A stretch of 64,000 nucleotides of DNA from an uncultured Victivallis sp. (GTDB lineage: Bacteria; Verrucomicrobiota; Lentisphaeria; Victivallales; Victivallaceae). Position numbers and translations under genes: made by a program. Positions 20,377 to 28,353 of the stretch are shown piece after piece. The stretch is taken from contig CALXOA010000119.1 of assembly GCA_944389895.1 (NCBI GenBank), forward strand, positions 1 to 64,000. The letters run 5' to 3'. The notes beneath the pieces were generated by a model. It worked only from the letters and a program-made list of their open reading frames with translations. It was not told the origin of the DNA and did no database searches. How positions within the stretch are numbered: position 1 is the first letter of the stretch; every line of letters starts with the position of its first letter.

Positions 20377-20407
20377 AAAACTCCCCGCTTCCGAAGAACC
20401 GGGGAGT
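20377..20407 (-). terminator. Probable intrinsic terminator after the 20445 gene
   Basis: An 8-bp stem (20380-20387 with 20400-20407) is followed on the minus strand by TTTTCG. The T run is short, so efficiency is uncertain. Confidence 0.65.
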
Positions 20408-20444
20408 GCAACAACCTTCGGCTGCCGTCAGCGGGGATTCCCCT

Positions 20445-21449
20445 TTACGGCCGTTTTTCCCCGGGGCGGTTGCCGCGATTCGGACCGCGCCGGGTACGCT
20501 CGGCATACTTCACAGGATCGGAGCACTGTTCAAGCTGCCGGGTCAGAAACGCTTCGGCACGTTCAAAGTCAGCGGTCGGCCGGTTTTCCGCTTTCGCTTT
20601 CTCAAGGTCGGCGCGGACATGCACGAGCGATTTCCGGAAAAGTTCAGCAAGTTCACCAACGGTCTTTTTCGCCTCTTCCGAGCCGGGATCAAGTTTGCGG
20701 AGCTCATTGCGGAGCGTCAGCAATTCGATTCCCTCATCCTCGGTGAACAGAATCGCTTCAAACCGACGGCGCTCCTGCCGCATTTCAGCCGGAGCACGCC
20801 GTTTCCCGGGAGCCGGAGCACGCCGCGCCTCGGGAGCCGGAGCACGCCGCGCCTCGGGAGCCGGGGCCATTCGTTCATGCTGCCCGGCCCGATCTCCACG
20901 CAGCAACAGTTTGAGCTGGCGTTCAACCAGTTTGTCACGCTGTTTCAATGCGGCTTTTGCACGTTCCAACGCCTTCTCCGCACGATCCACCTCGAACTTC
21001 AGCCGGGCGTCAACCAGCGCCCCCACGCAGGTTTCGAGATGCTCACATGCGGAATCGGTTGCACCATCGTAATAATCCCCGAGCGCATCGAGCACATCGG
21101 CATTGAGTTCAGCAAATTTAGCCGCGTCATCCTCACTCATCATCGGGGGCATCGGCGGCAGCCCCGCAAATCGCGGCGCTCTTTCCGGAGCTCCACGCCG
21201 TTCCGGAGCCGGAGCACGCCGCAGGTCAGGACGCGCCGGACCAGCGGAACGATCACGGCGGAGATGCGGCGGAACGGGTTTCGGATCTCCAGCCGGGGGA
21301 ACGGGCTTCGGAGCATCCGCCGGGGGAACAGGCTGCTGGAGTGGCGGCGGCGGAGCCGCTTCCTTTTCGACAGCCGGAGCGGGAACCGCACCGAGCGTCA
21401 AAGCAAGAAATGCGGCCGGACAACAGTACAGTAACGTTCTTTTCATCAT
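20445..21449 (-). CDS. Secreted Pro/Ala/Arg-rich hypothetical protein with coiled-coil segments
   Basis: I do not recognise a family. The protein has 334 residues from ATG 21449, chosen because GAGG lies 6 nt upstream; an in-frame ATG at 21461 has a poorer site. It opens with a signal peptide (MMKRTLLYCCPAAFLALTLG...APA). A Pro-rich stretch (PPPPLQQPVPP) comes next, then an Arg/Pro-rich basic segment and two long charged helices likely to form coiled coils, with a DUF-like helical bundle character. Between the helices is an APAPEARR tandem repeat encoded by 24-bp DNA repeats. It is probably periplasmic or envelope-associated. It lies between the PDH genes and dnaK with its own terminator. Confidence 0.7.
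   Translation of the reverse strand: MMKRTLLYCCPAAFLALTLGAVPAPAVEKEAAPPPPLQQPVPPADAPKPVPPAGDPKPVPPHLRRDRSAGPARPDLRRAPAPERRGAPERAPRFAGLPPMPPMMSEDDAAKFAELNADVLDALGDYYDGATDSACEHLETCVGALVDARLKFEVDRAEKALERAKAALKQRDKLVERQLKLLLRGDRAGQHERMAPAPEARRAPAPEARRAPAPGKRRAPAEMRQERRRFEAILFTEDEGIELLTLRNELRKLDPGSEEAKKTVGELAELFRKSLVHVRADLEKAKAENRPTADFERAEAFLTRQLEQCSDPVKYAERTRRGPNRGNRPGEKRP
20784..20868 (-). repeat. 24-bp tandem repeat inside the 20445 gene
   Basis: Two perfect copies of a 24-bp unit (20808-20831 and 20832-20855) are flanked by partial copies on both sides. They encode an eight-residue APEARRAP-type linker. Because the unit is a multiple of three, copy number could change without breaking the frame. 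Confidence 0.85.
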
Positions 21450-21580
21450 CTGAAACCTCATATTTTCCGCAACAGGCGACTCCGTTCATTCGAAGTGTGC
21501 GCCATCGTACTGATTAACGCTTTCGGCACCTCTCTTATTGTTCTTCCGTCAGAAAATATCTCCGCCTGATTCCGGAGACG

Positions 21581-21619
21581 AAAAAAATCCCTGCGCCCCG
21601 TTTCCGGAGAGCAGGGATT
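21581..21619 (-). terminator. Intrinsic terminator after the PDH E2 gene
   Basis: A 9-bp stem (21586-21594 with 21611-21619) is followed on the minus strand by seven T (21587-21581). Confidence 0.92.
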
Positions 21620-21639
21620 GGTCATGTTTTCTCAAACCG

Positions 21640-23022
21640 TCAAACCAGCGAATCCCAGAGGACAGTATCCTCGAGTTTCGCTTTGACCGCATTTGCGAAA
21701 GCCGCGCCCATTGCGCCATCAACCACGCGATGATCGCACGAGAGCGTAACTTTCATCATGTCGCGGATGACAATCTCCCCGTCGCGGACAACCGGAGTCG
21801 GAGTTGAACTCGCCACCGCAAGAATCGCACTTTCGCCCGGATTGATGATCGCACCGAAGGCTTCGACATTCATCATCCCCATGTTGGAAATCGTGAAAGT
21901 ACCGCCCTTCATTTCATCAGGCGTCAATTTGCCGGAACGGGCCTTTTCGGCCAGTTCGGCGGATTCAGCCTGAATCTCATCCAGTCCCTTGCGATCGGCA
22001 TTGTTGATCACCGGCACAACCAGCCCGTTGTCGACCGAGACCGCCATCCCGATGTTGACCTTCGACTTCCGGGACACCGAATTGCCGTCGCAGAAGGAGT
22101 TGACCAGCGGGAACTCCTTCAGCGCCAGAGCCACCGCCTTGATCACAAAAACGTTGACCGAGAGATTCATCCCCTCCGCTTTGAGGACCTTGCGTTTGGC
22201 CATCAGGTCGGTGAGATCGATCGAAACCGTCACATAGAAGTGGGGAATCGTCTGTTTCGACTGAGTCAGCCGCTGCGCGATGATCCTGCGCATCGTGTTG
22301 AAAGGTTGCGGCCGCTCCGCGATCGCAGCCTTCACATCAGCAACCGTAATCCGCCCGCCGTCGCCGGAGCCTTCGAGTTCAACCATCTCAAGTTTCGCCT
22401 CACGGGCAAGGTTCAGGGCAACCGGGGTGATTTTGCGTCCGTCATAATCGATCGAGGCGAGATAGTTCCTGACATCCTGCTCGGTCACGCGGGTTCCGGC
22501 GGCGGGAACTTTCTCAAGGTTGATCAGATACTCCCGGGCAAATTTCCGGGCACGCGGCGAGATCGCCTTCTTCGCCGGGGTGGCAGGGGCGGCTGCCTTC
22601 GGAGCCGCCGCCGGAACCGGAGCGGCAACCGGAGCGGCCGCCGGGGCCGGGGCAGCGGCCTTCGGTGCAGCGGCGGGAGCCGGGGCGGCAGAGGCGGCTG
22701 CCGGAGCCGGGGCGGCAGGAGCAGCCGGCGCAGCGGCAGGAGCCGGTGCGGCGCTGAGCATGTCCGCAGGAATCGCTTCGCCGGGTTCACCGACGATGGC
22801 GGCAGTCGTGGTCATGACCGGCACTTCGACGCCGACCGGAGTCACGATCTTCAGGATGGTACCCTCGAACTGCGATTCGACTTCGAGCACCGCCTTGTCG
22901 GTTTCCACCTCGAAAAGCACGTCGCCCTTCTTGATCTGATCACCCTCTTTGACCCGCCACGAAGCGATGGTCACGGTCTCCTCGGATTGACCGAGCTTGG
23001 GAACCGGTATTCTTGTAGCCAT
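21640..23022 (-). CDS. Pyruvate dehydrogenase complex E2, dihydrolipoamide acetyltransferase
   Basis: The 460-residue protein has an N-terminal lipoyl domain with the lipoylated Lys43 (ETDKAVLEVE). A long Ala/Pro-rich flexible linker runs over about residues 87-150. The E3-binding domain (SPRARKFAREYLINL) follows, and the catalytic acyltransferase domain ends with the SCDHRVVDGAMG active site. It transfers acetyl groups to CoA in the core of the complex. It lies 18 nt downstream of the fused E1 gene. No dihydrolipoamide dehydrogenase (E3) gene is present in the window. Confidence 0.95.
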   Translation of the reverse strand: MATRIPVPKLGQSEETVTIASWRVKEGDQIKKGDVLFEVETDKAVLEVESQFEGTILKIVTPVGVEVPVMTTTAAIVGEPGEAIPADMLSAAPAPAAAPAAPAAPAPAAASAAPAPAAAPKAAAPAPAAAPVAAPVPAAAPKAAAPATPAKKAISPRARKFAREYLINLEKVPAAGTRVTEQDVRNYLASIDYDGRKITPVALNLAREAKLEMVELEGSGDGGRITVADVKAAIAERPQPFNTMRRIIAQRLTQSKQTIPHFYVTVSIDLTDLMAKRKVLKAEGMNLSVNVFVIKAVALALKEFPLVNSFCDGNSVSRKSKVNIGMAVSVDNGLVVPVINNADRKGLDEIQAESAELAEKARSGKLTPDEMKGGTFTISNMGMMNVEAFGAIINPGESAILAVASSTPTPVVRDGEIVIRDMMKVTLSCDHRVVDGAMGAAFANAVKAKLEDTVLWDSLV

Positions 23023-23040
23023 GGTACTACCTCAATCAGA

Positions 23041-25338
23041 TTAGTAAAGTTTCTTGACCGCAGCGACAATATCCTCGGCATGCGGCAGGAACGCCTTCTC
23101 AAGCGATGCCGCCTGCGGAGCAATACCGTTCTTCGCTCCGACCTTGAGCACCGGGGCGTCGAGGTCGTCGAAACAATTCGCGGTAACCTGCGAAACAATC
23201 TCGCCGGTGAAGCTGCCGATATCGACACACTGGCTGATCGCCACGCAGCGCCCGGTCTTGCGAACCGAGGCAAAGACGGTCTCCCAGTCAAAAGGCACCA
23301 GGGTGCGCGGGTCGATCACTTCAGCGGAAATCCCCTCCGCTGCGAGCATGTCGGCGGCCTTCAGGGCGTCGGCAACCGCCGGACCCCAGACCACCAGCGT
23401 GACATCAGATCCTTCGCGGACAACATTCGCGACACCGAAGGGAACCGTGTAGTCCTCTTCGGGGACCACCCCCTTGACGTTGTAGAGCAGCTGCCCTTCG
23501 ACAAAGACGACCGGGTTGTTGGTCCGGATCGCGGTCTTGATCATACCCTTGGCATCGTAGGGATTCGACGGATAGGCAACGTAAGTACCGGGGATGTGAG
23601 CGAACATCGACTCGAGCGACTGTGAGTGCTGCCCACCGTACCCCTTGCCGCCGCCAACGCTGCAACGGATCACCAGCGGAACCTCAGTCGAAGCGCCGGT
23701 CATGTAATGCCACTTCGCCGCCTGGTTGGAGATCTGGTCGGAGGACATCAGCGCGAAATCCATATACATCAGTTCGGCAATCGGGCGATAACCGGTCATC
23801 GCCATACCGACCGCGGCTCCGCAGATGCACGCTTCGGAGATCGGAGTGTTGAAGACACGATCGCGGCCGAAGGCATCGAGCAGCCCCTTCGAAAGCTTGA
23901 AGGCGCCGCCGTATTCGGCGACATCCTCACCGAAGAGAACCACCCGCTTGTCGCGGAGCATCTCCTCGACGATACCTTCCTTGATCGCATCCTTATAAGT
24001 GGCCATACCGTTGGCGTCACGCTTGGCCCGCGGCGCCGGATCATCGACGGTAACCTCGCGGTACTCCGCAGGCACTTCCGAACTGTCGGTGTCGGTGTAC
24101 ATATATTTGATCACGTCTGCCGGATCCGGGTCGGCGGCATCGGCGGCACGGCGGGCGGCGCGGGCGTTGCGGGCCGCGACCTTCTCCTGAATCGCATCAA
24201 GTTCCTTGGCGGTCAGAACTTTTGCCTCGAGCAGCTTCGCCCGGAAAGTCTCAATCGGATCGACGGCCTTCCAGCGCGCCTCCTCCTCACGGGTACGATA
24301 TTCGTTGCGCGGGTCGGAGAGTGAGTGCCCGTAATAGCGATAGGTGTCGAACTCGAGCAGAACCGGCCCCTCACCCCGGGCGCAGATCGCCTTGGCGCGG
24401 GCGATCGCATCGCGAACCGCCATGATGTCCATGCCGTTGACCACTTCAGCATGCATATTGTCGTTATCGAAACCGGCGGCACGACGAGCGAGATGATCGA
24501 CACCGGTGACCTCGCCGTCCGCACGGCCGGTCATTCCGTAGTGGTTGTTGATCAGGCAATAGATGATCGGCAATCCGAATTTGGTCCGGGCAAGCGGGCC
24601 GTTGAACTGGTCCTGGCTGGCCCAGTTCAGAGCTTCAAGCACCACACCGTTGGAGTAGGCGCCGTCACCGGCGAAGGAACAGACCACACGGCCCTTCATC
24701 TTGTCGTCAATACGACAGGTCATCGCCGCGCCGGTCGCAATTGGAATGCCGCCGCCGACGATGGCGTTTGCGCCGAGGTGTCCGACCCGGAAGTCCGCGA
24801 TGTGCATACCGCCGCCGCGCCCCTTGCCGTACCCTTCCTCCTTGCCGAAGAGTTCGGCGATGGTACGGAAGATGTGATCTTCCATGACCGCCTCGCGCAA
24901 CTCCTCGCCGGAGAGATTCGAAAATTCCGGACAACGCGCCTTGAGCTCGGCCTCGGTCATCCGCTTGATCGCATGGAATCCCTTGGCGATCGAATCGCCG
25001 TGACCGCGGTGGGTGCTGGTGATCAGATCGGTGATCGCCAGTTCCGAACAGACACCGGAAGCGGTCGCCTCCTGCCCGATCGACAAATGGGTCGGTCCGC
25101 GGTAGTCATAATCGCTGATGACTTCATAAGCGCCGGTACGGCACTTGTTGATCATATCTTCAAATTCGCGAATCACCAGCATCGACTCGTAGAGTTCCGC
25201 GGCAGTGGCCTTGGTCAGCTTTTTCGCCTTGTACTCCTCGGCAACGCTCTTGTCGTAGGTGTAGGCAGGAATGCTCTTGAGTTTGATTGTGGTCTTTTCG
25301 AAGTTCGGACCGCGATCGCTGAAGTAATTGTTGGCCAT
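23041..25338 (-). CDS. Fused pyruvate dehydrogenase E1 (alpha and beta subunits in one chain)
   Basis: The 765-residue protein joins an E1-alpha half (about residues 1-410) to an E1-beta half (about 430-765). The alpha half carries the thiamine diphosphate motif beginning GDGAYSNG and ending INNHYG, and the phosphorylation-loop-like RYYGHSLSDP. The beta half carries VVLFGEDVAEYGG, PISEACICGAAVGMA and VIDPRTLVPFDW. Most bacteria have either two separate subunits or the unrelated-length AceE homodimer, so this is a fusion. It decarboxylates pyruvate and acetylates E2. The branched-chain 2-oxoacid specificity cannot be fully excluded. It is followed closely by E2 and preceded by a DeoR regulator on the same strand. 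Confidence 0.93.
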   Translation of the reverse strand: MANNYFSDRGPNFEKTTIKLKSIPAYTYDKSVAEEYKAKKLTKATAAELYESMLVIREFEDMINKCRTGAYEVISDYDYRGPTHLSIGQEATASGVCSELAITDLITSTHRGHGDSIAKGFHAIKRMTEAELKARCPEFSNLSGEELREAVMEDHIFRTIAELFGKEEGYGKGRGGGMHIADFRVGHLGANAIVGGGIPIATGAAMTCRIDDKMKGRVVCSFAGDGAYSNGVVLEALNWASQDQFNGPLARTKFGLPIIYCLINNHYGMTGRADGEVTGVDHLARRAAGFDNDNMHAEVVNGMDIMAVRDAIARAKAICARGEGPVLLEFDTYRYYGHSLSDPRNEYRTREEEARWKAVDPIETFRAKLLEAKVLTAKELDAIQEKVAARNARAARRAADAADPDPADVIKYMYTDTDSSEVPAEYREVTVDDPAPRAKRDANGMATYKDAIKEGIVEEMLRDKRVVLFGEDVAEYGGAFKLSKGLLDAFGRDRVFNTPISEACICGAAVGMAMTGYRPIAELMYMDFALMSSDQISNQAAKWHYMTGASTEVPLVIRCSVGGGKGYGGQHSQSLESMFAHIPGTYVAYPSNPYDAKGMIKTAIRTNNPVVFVEGQLLYNVKGVVPEEDYTVPFGVANVVREGSDVTLVVWGPAVADALKAADMLAAEGISAEVIDPRTLVPFDWETVFASVRKTGRCVAISQCVDIGSFTGEIVSQVTANCFDDLDAPVLKVGAKNGIAPQAASLEKAFLPHAEDIVAAVKKLY

Positions 25339-25392
25339 TTCTCTTTTCCCTTATTTGGAGTTTTGGTTGGAAAATACTTTTTCCGCGTTGAA

Positions 25393-26175
25393 CTATACCA
25401 TATAAACTTCAATCTTGTTTTTCCGGAGCAGCTTCACCAGTTCCGCCGGTGCCCCGGAATCCGTGATCACCACATCGAGCCGGTCGAGCGTTCCGGAGTC
25501 GACCAGGGACGCCCTCCCGAATTTCCCGGAATCCGCCAGCAGAATCGCCTCGGCCGCCCGGTCGAGAATCAATTTCTTGGTGTATGCCTCGCCGGGATCG
25601 GTGGTGGACAAGCCGGCCGCAGTCAGGCCGATCGTTCCGAAAAAAGCCTTGCCGATATTGAGAGCCTCTCCGATCGGGGCGGTCAGCGTACCGACCAGAG
25701 TACGCGAAATCGGGCGGAACTCACCACCGAGCAGAATCAACCGATGACCGGACTCCATCAACTCCGCCGCCGCCATCAGAGAATTGGTCACCACCGTGAG
25801 GCGCCGCCGGGCGGAAAGTTTACGTGCCAGCGCCAGAACCGTACTGCCGCCGTCAAGATAGATCGAGTCGTCATCGTCAATCAGAGCAAGGGCACGTTCA
25901 GCAATCCGCTCCTTGTCGGCGGTACGCAACGTGGTTTTCTCGTGAAACAACGGTTCTCCACGCCCCCCCTCGACCCTGACCGCACCGCCGTGCACACGCT
26001 GTGCTTTGCCCTGCGACTCCAGACTCTGCAGATCACGACGAACCGTCGCCTCGGAAACCTGCAGTTCATTCGCAAGTTCAGCGATAGTCCGCACGCCGTC
26101 GCCGAGGGCGGCGAGAATCAACTCCTCGCGTTCCGGAGAAAGCAATTTTCGTGAATTGTTGATCTTCTGCATCAT
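25393..26175 (-). CDS. DeoR-family transcriptional regulator
   Basis: The 260-residue protein has an N-terminal DeoR helix-turn-helix (ELANELQVSEATVRRDLQSLESQG) followed by the family signature VHGGAV. A C-terminal sugar-phosphate-binding domain with YLDGGSTVLALARKL and FFGTIGLTAAGLSTTDPGEA completes it. Such regulators usually repress carbon-use genes and respond to a phosphorylated sugar. It lies 54 nt upstream of the PDH E1 gene on the same strand, so it may regulate PDH and itself. The start (ATG 26175 or 26172) has no Shine-Dalgarno and sits just after a -10-like box, so the mRNA may be nearly leaderless. Confidence 0.9.
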   Translation of the reverse strand: MMQKINNSRKLLSPEREELILAALGDGVRTIAELANELQVSEATVRRDLQSLESQGKAQRVHGGAVRVEGGRGEPLFHEKTTLRTADKERIAERALALIDDDDSIYLDGGSTVLALARKLSARRRLTVVTNSLMAAAELMESGHRLILLGGEFRPISRTLVGTLTAPIGEALNIGKAFFGTIGLTAAGLSTTDPGEAYTKKLILDRAAEAILLADSGKFGRASLVDSGTLDRLDVVITDSGAPAELVKLLRKNKIEVYMV

Positions 26176-26183
26176 ATTGAATT

Positions 26184-26212
26184 AATTTAATCACATTTTT
26201 TCAAATTTGCAA
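26184..26212 (-). promoter_or_regulatory. Putative sigma-70 promoter of the deoR-PDH operon
   Basis: Minus-strand TTGCAA (26212-26207), a 17-nt spacer and TAAATT (26189-26184) put the transcription start within a few bases of the ATG at 26175. Confidence 0.5.
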
Positions 26213-26232
26213 GTTTTTGAAAGAATTTGAAA
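26199..26232. promoter_or_regulatory. Inverted repeat overlapping the deoR promoter, candidate operator
   Basis: Perfect 9-bp arms TTTCAAATT (26199-26207) and AATTTGAAA (26224-26232) are separated by 16 bp and cover the -35 region. This position suits autorepression by the DeoR protein. Confidence 0.55.
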
Positions 26233-26282
26233 GATTTTTTTTAAGCAGATGCGAAAAGTTCGGAAATCACGCAGGGGATGCT

Positions 26283-28352
26283 TTAAAACTCGCGGCGGAA
26301 TGCTGAAAGCAACATCCGCAACAACTCTTTGGCCAGGACTTCACGGTGGAGCACACGAGCCCGGACGGTACGGCCCATCTGAATGTCGGTCGGGGCATCA
26401 AACTCGATTTCAACCCGGTACATCGCCAACACGGAATGGTATTCGCCGGGCTTCTTCTCATCGATGTAGACGGGGATCTCCCCTCCGAAATGTTGAAGCA
26501 ACGGGGAGTTGCGCAAAACAGCCGGAATCGGATTGACGGAGCGAATCCTTCCCCGTGCCTTGTCCAGACGATCGGTGAAGAGAATCTCCACCGGCTGCCC
26601 GGGAGCCAGCTTGCGGATCTCACGGTCGGTCGCGTAGGCATGAACCACCTTCTCCGCGGCGAAGAGCTCCCCGACCACCGCCCCGGCGGGCAGAAACGCC
26701 CCTTTCGAAAGTTCTCCGAGGTTCGGCACAAACATCGCATTGTGTCTGCTGAGGACCTCCCGCTCCTCGCGACGGCGCTCGAGTTCCGCGAGGCCGCGCC
26801 GGTCACTTTTGATCTTCTCAAGCGTCAGCAGACTGTCGCCGAAGGTTTTGCGGTCGGACTGCTGAAGATCGAAGAGCAATTCATCCTGAGCAAGAACATT
26901 CTCAAGTTTCCGGACTCTGAAATCGAAAATCGGCGCTTCCAGTGCAAACAGCAGCTCCCCTTCCGACACCTGGCGCGGATTGCTCGAAAGCTTCGACGTC
27001 AAAAATCCCGCTTCCGTCACAGTAATCAGTTCATGTGTTTCCGGCCGGACCTCCCCGGGCAGCGTGACGTTCCACGAGAGCGGAAAGAAGAGCACGCCTC
27101 CGATCACCAGCAGTACCGCAATGCCGAAGAACCAGTTCGCACGTGCGCCGGACCGTTTCGACAGAGCGCGGACCGTCAGAAACTCCCGATACATCGGGTA
27201 GAGAAAAATCGTATAGACCTCCAACAGCAACAACACAACCGCCACCGCCCGGACGAAACTGTGGTAGATGATCATGATGATCGAGGTATACAACAAAATC
27301 CGGTAGAAAAACGATGCGATTCCGAAAAGGCAGAGCAGCCAGCCGCGCCGCTCCTGCGGCGGCGTACCGAGGTGAAAAAAGTAGTAGCGCCAGAGCTGCT
27401 TGACATACTCCGAGGAGCGCATCATCAGATTTTCGACGTTCAGCAGATCGCACAGAATATAGTAACCGTCATAACGGATCAGAGGATTACCGTTGACCAG
27501 CAGTGTGCTGATCGTACTGACCGCGAAGACATAGAACATCGTTGACTTCAGAATCCCCGGCGGCTGGTAGTACCAGATCAACGCGGCGATGCCGCCGACC
27601 AGAAGTTCGCCGATCAGACCGCCGGCATCGATCAGCAGTCGCTGCCCCCGCGGCAGCCTCCAGCTGTCTGTGGTATCGGTGAACAATCTGGGATAGAAAA
27701 CGATGAAGCTCAACCCGATCGCCCGGATCCGGCACTTGAAATGGATCGAAGCCAACGCATGGGAGGACTCATGTACCACCTTCAGAAAGACGATTGCAGC
27801 GAAATATTTTGCCAGCCCCGCCCACGACAGCGAATCGACAAACATGTCGCGCACGGTACCGAAGTCACGGATCGCCAGCAGATAACCGATCAGCGCGGGA
27901 ATCAGCAGCAGCGTCAGAAACCAGCGTTGCGCCATGAAGCCGACATATGGCCCGATCAGTTTCAGAAACCGTTCCGGCCGCCACGGCGGCAGTCTGAAAA
28001 ACATGTAAGCGGATGCAAAACGCAACAGCATCGTCTGCTGCCTGGCCCGCTTCTGTTGTTCCACCCTGCGCTCATACTGCCCGTACTCCGGCGCCAACAG
28101 ATTGTTCTGCTGCAGAAACGCGATCAGCTCGAGCAGCTCCTCTTCAGAAACCTCCAGCCCGTTTTTGAGTAGCCGGGCCTGAAACTCCCCCAGTTCATAG
28201 TCACGATCCAGGCGGCTGATGATCAGGGCGGTATGTGGACTGATCCGGTAATAGCTTTCGGCCACCGGGTCAAAGAGCATTGCATAGTTCCCGTGAATCC
28301 CGGGGCGGATCAATTCGATATCCTGCCGGAGCGTGCCAGTCCTGACATTCAC
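26283..28352 (-). CDS. M50-like membrane zinc metalloprotease fused to a HlyD-like domain
   Basis: The protein has 689 residues from GTG 28352, 1 nt after the upstream stop; no ATG fits. A cytoplasmic N-terminal domain is followed by several membrane helices. HESSH (His194, Glu195, His198) is an HEXXH zinc motif, and NPLIRYDGYYIL places Asp295 as the third zinc ligand, as in site-2-protease relatives annotated as putative peptide zinc metalloproteases. After more helices, residues from about 450 form a HlyD-like barrel-sandwich/beta-barrel adaptor. It probably acts in the inner membrane as the core of the export system, processing or guiding the giant protein. It is the last gene of the export operon. 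Confidence 0.8.
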   Translation of the reverse strand: MNVRTGTLRQDIELIRPGIHGNYAMLFDPVAESYYRISPHTALIISRLDRDYELGEFQARLLKNGLEVSEEELLELIAFLQQNNLLAPEYGQYERRVEQQKRARQQTMLLRFASAYMFFRLPPWRPERFLKLIGPYVGFMAQRWFLTLLLIPALIGYLLAIRDFGTVRDMFVDSLSWAGLAKYFAAIVFLKVVHESSHALASIHFKCRIRAIGLSFIVFYPRLFTDTTDSWRLPRGQRLLIDAGGLIGELLVGGIAALIWYYQPPGILKSTMFYVFAVSTISTLLVNGNPLIRYDGYYILCDLLNVENLMMRSSEYVKQLWRYYFFHLGTPPQERRGWLLCLFGIASFFYRILLYTSIIMIIYHSFVRAVAVVLLLLEVYTIFLYPMYREFLTVRALSKRSGARANWFFGIAVLLVIGGVLFFPLSWNVTLPGEVRPETHELITVTEAGFLTSKLSSNPRQVSEGELLFALEAPIFDFRVRKLENVLAQDELLFDLQQSDRKTFGDSLLTLEKIKSDRRGLAELERRREEREVLSRHNAMFVPNLGELSKGAFLPAGAVVGELFAAEKVVHAYATDREIRKLAPGQPVEILFTDRLDKARGRIRSVNPIPAVLRNSPLLQHFGGEIPVYIDEKKPGEYHSVLAMYRVEIEFDAPTDIQMGRTVRARVLHREVLAKELLRMLLSAFRREF

Positions 28353-28353
28353 T

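Larger units (their letters stand above)
20132..20444. other. Intergenic region upstream of dnaK (contents)
   Basis: This 313-nt gap holds, from low to high coordinate, the dnaK Shine-Dalgarno and leader, the sigma-54 promoter (20188-20204), the half-site cluster (20265-20314) and the terminator hairpin of the gene at 20445 (20377-20407). No small gene or RNA was recognised. Confidence 0.7.
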
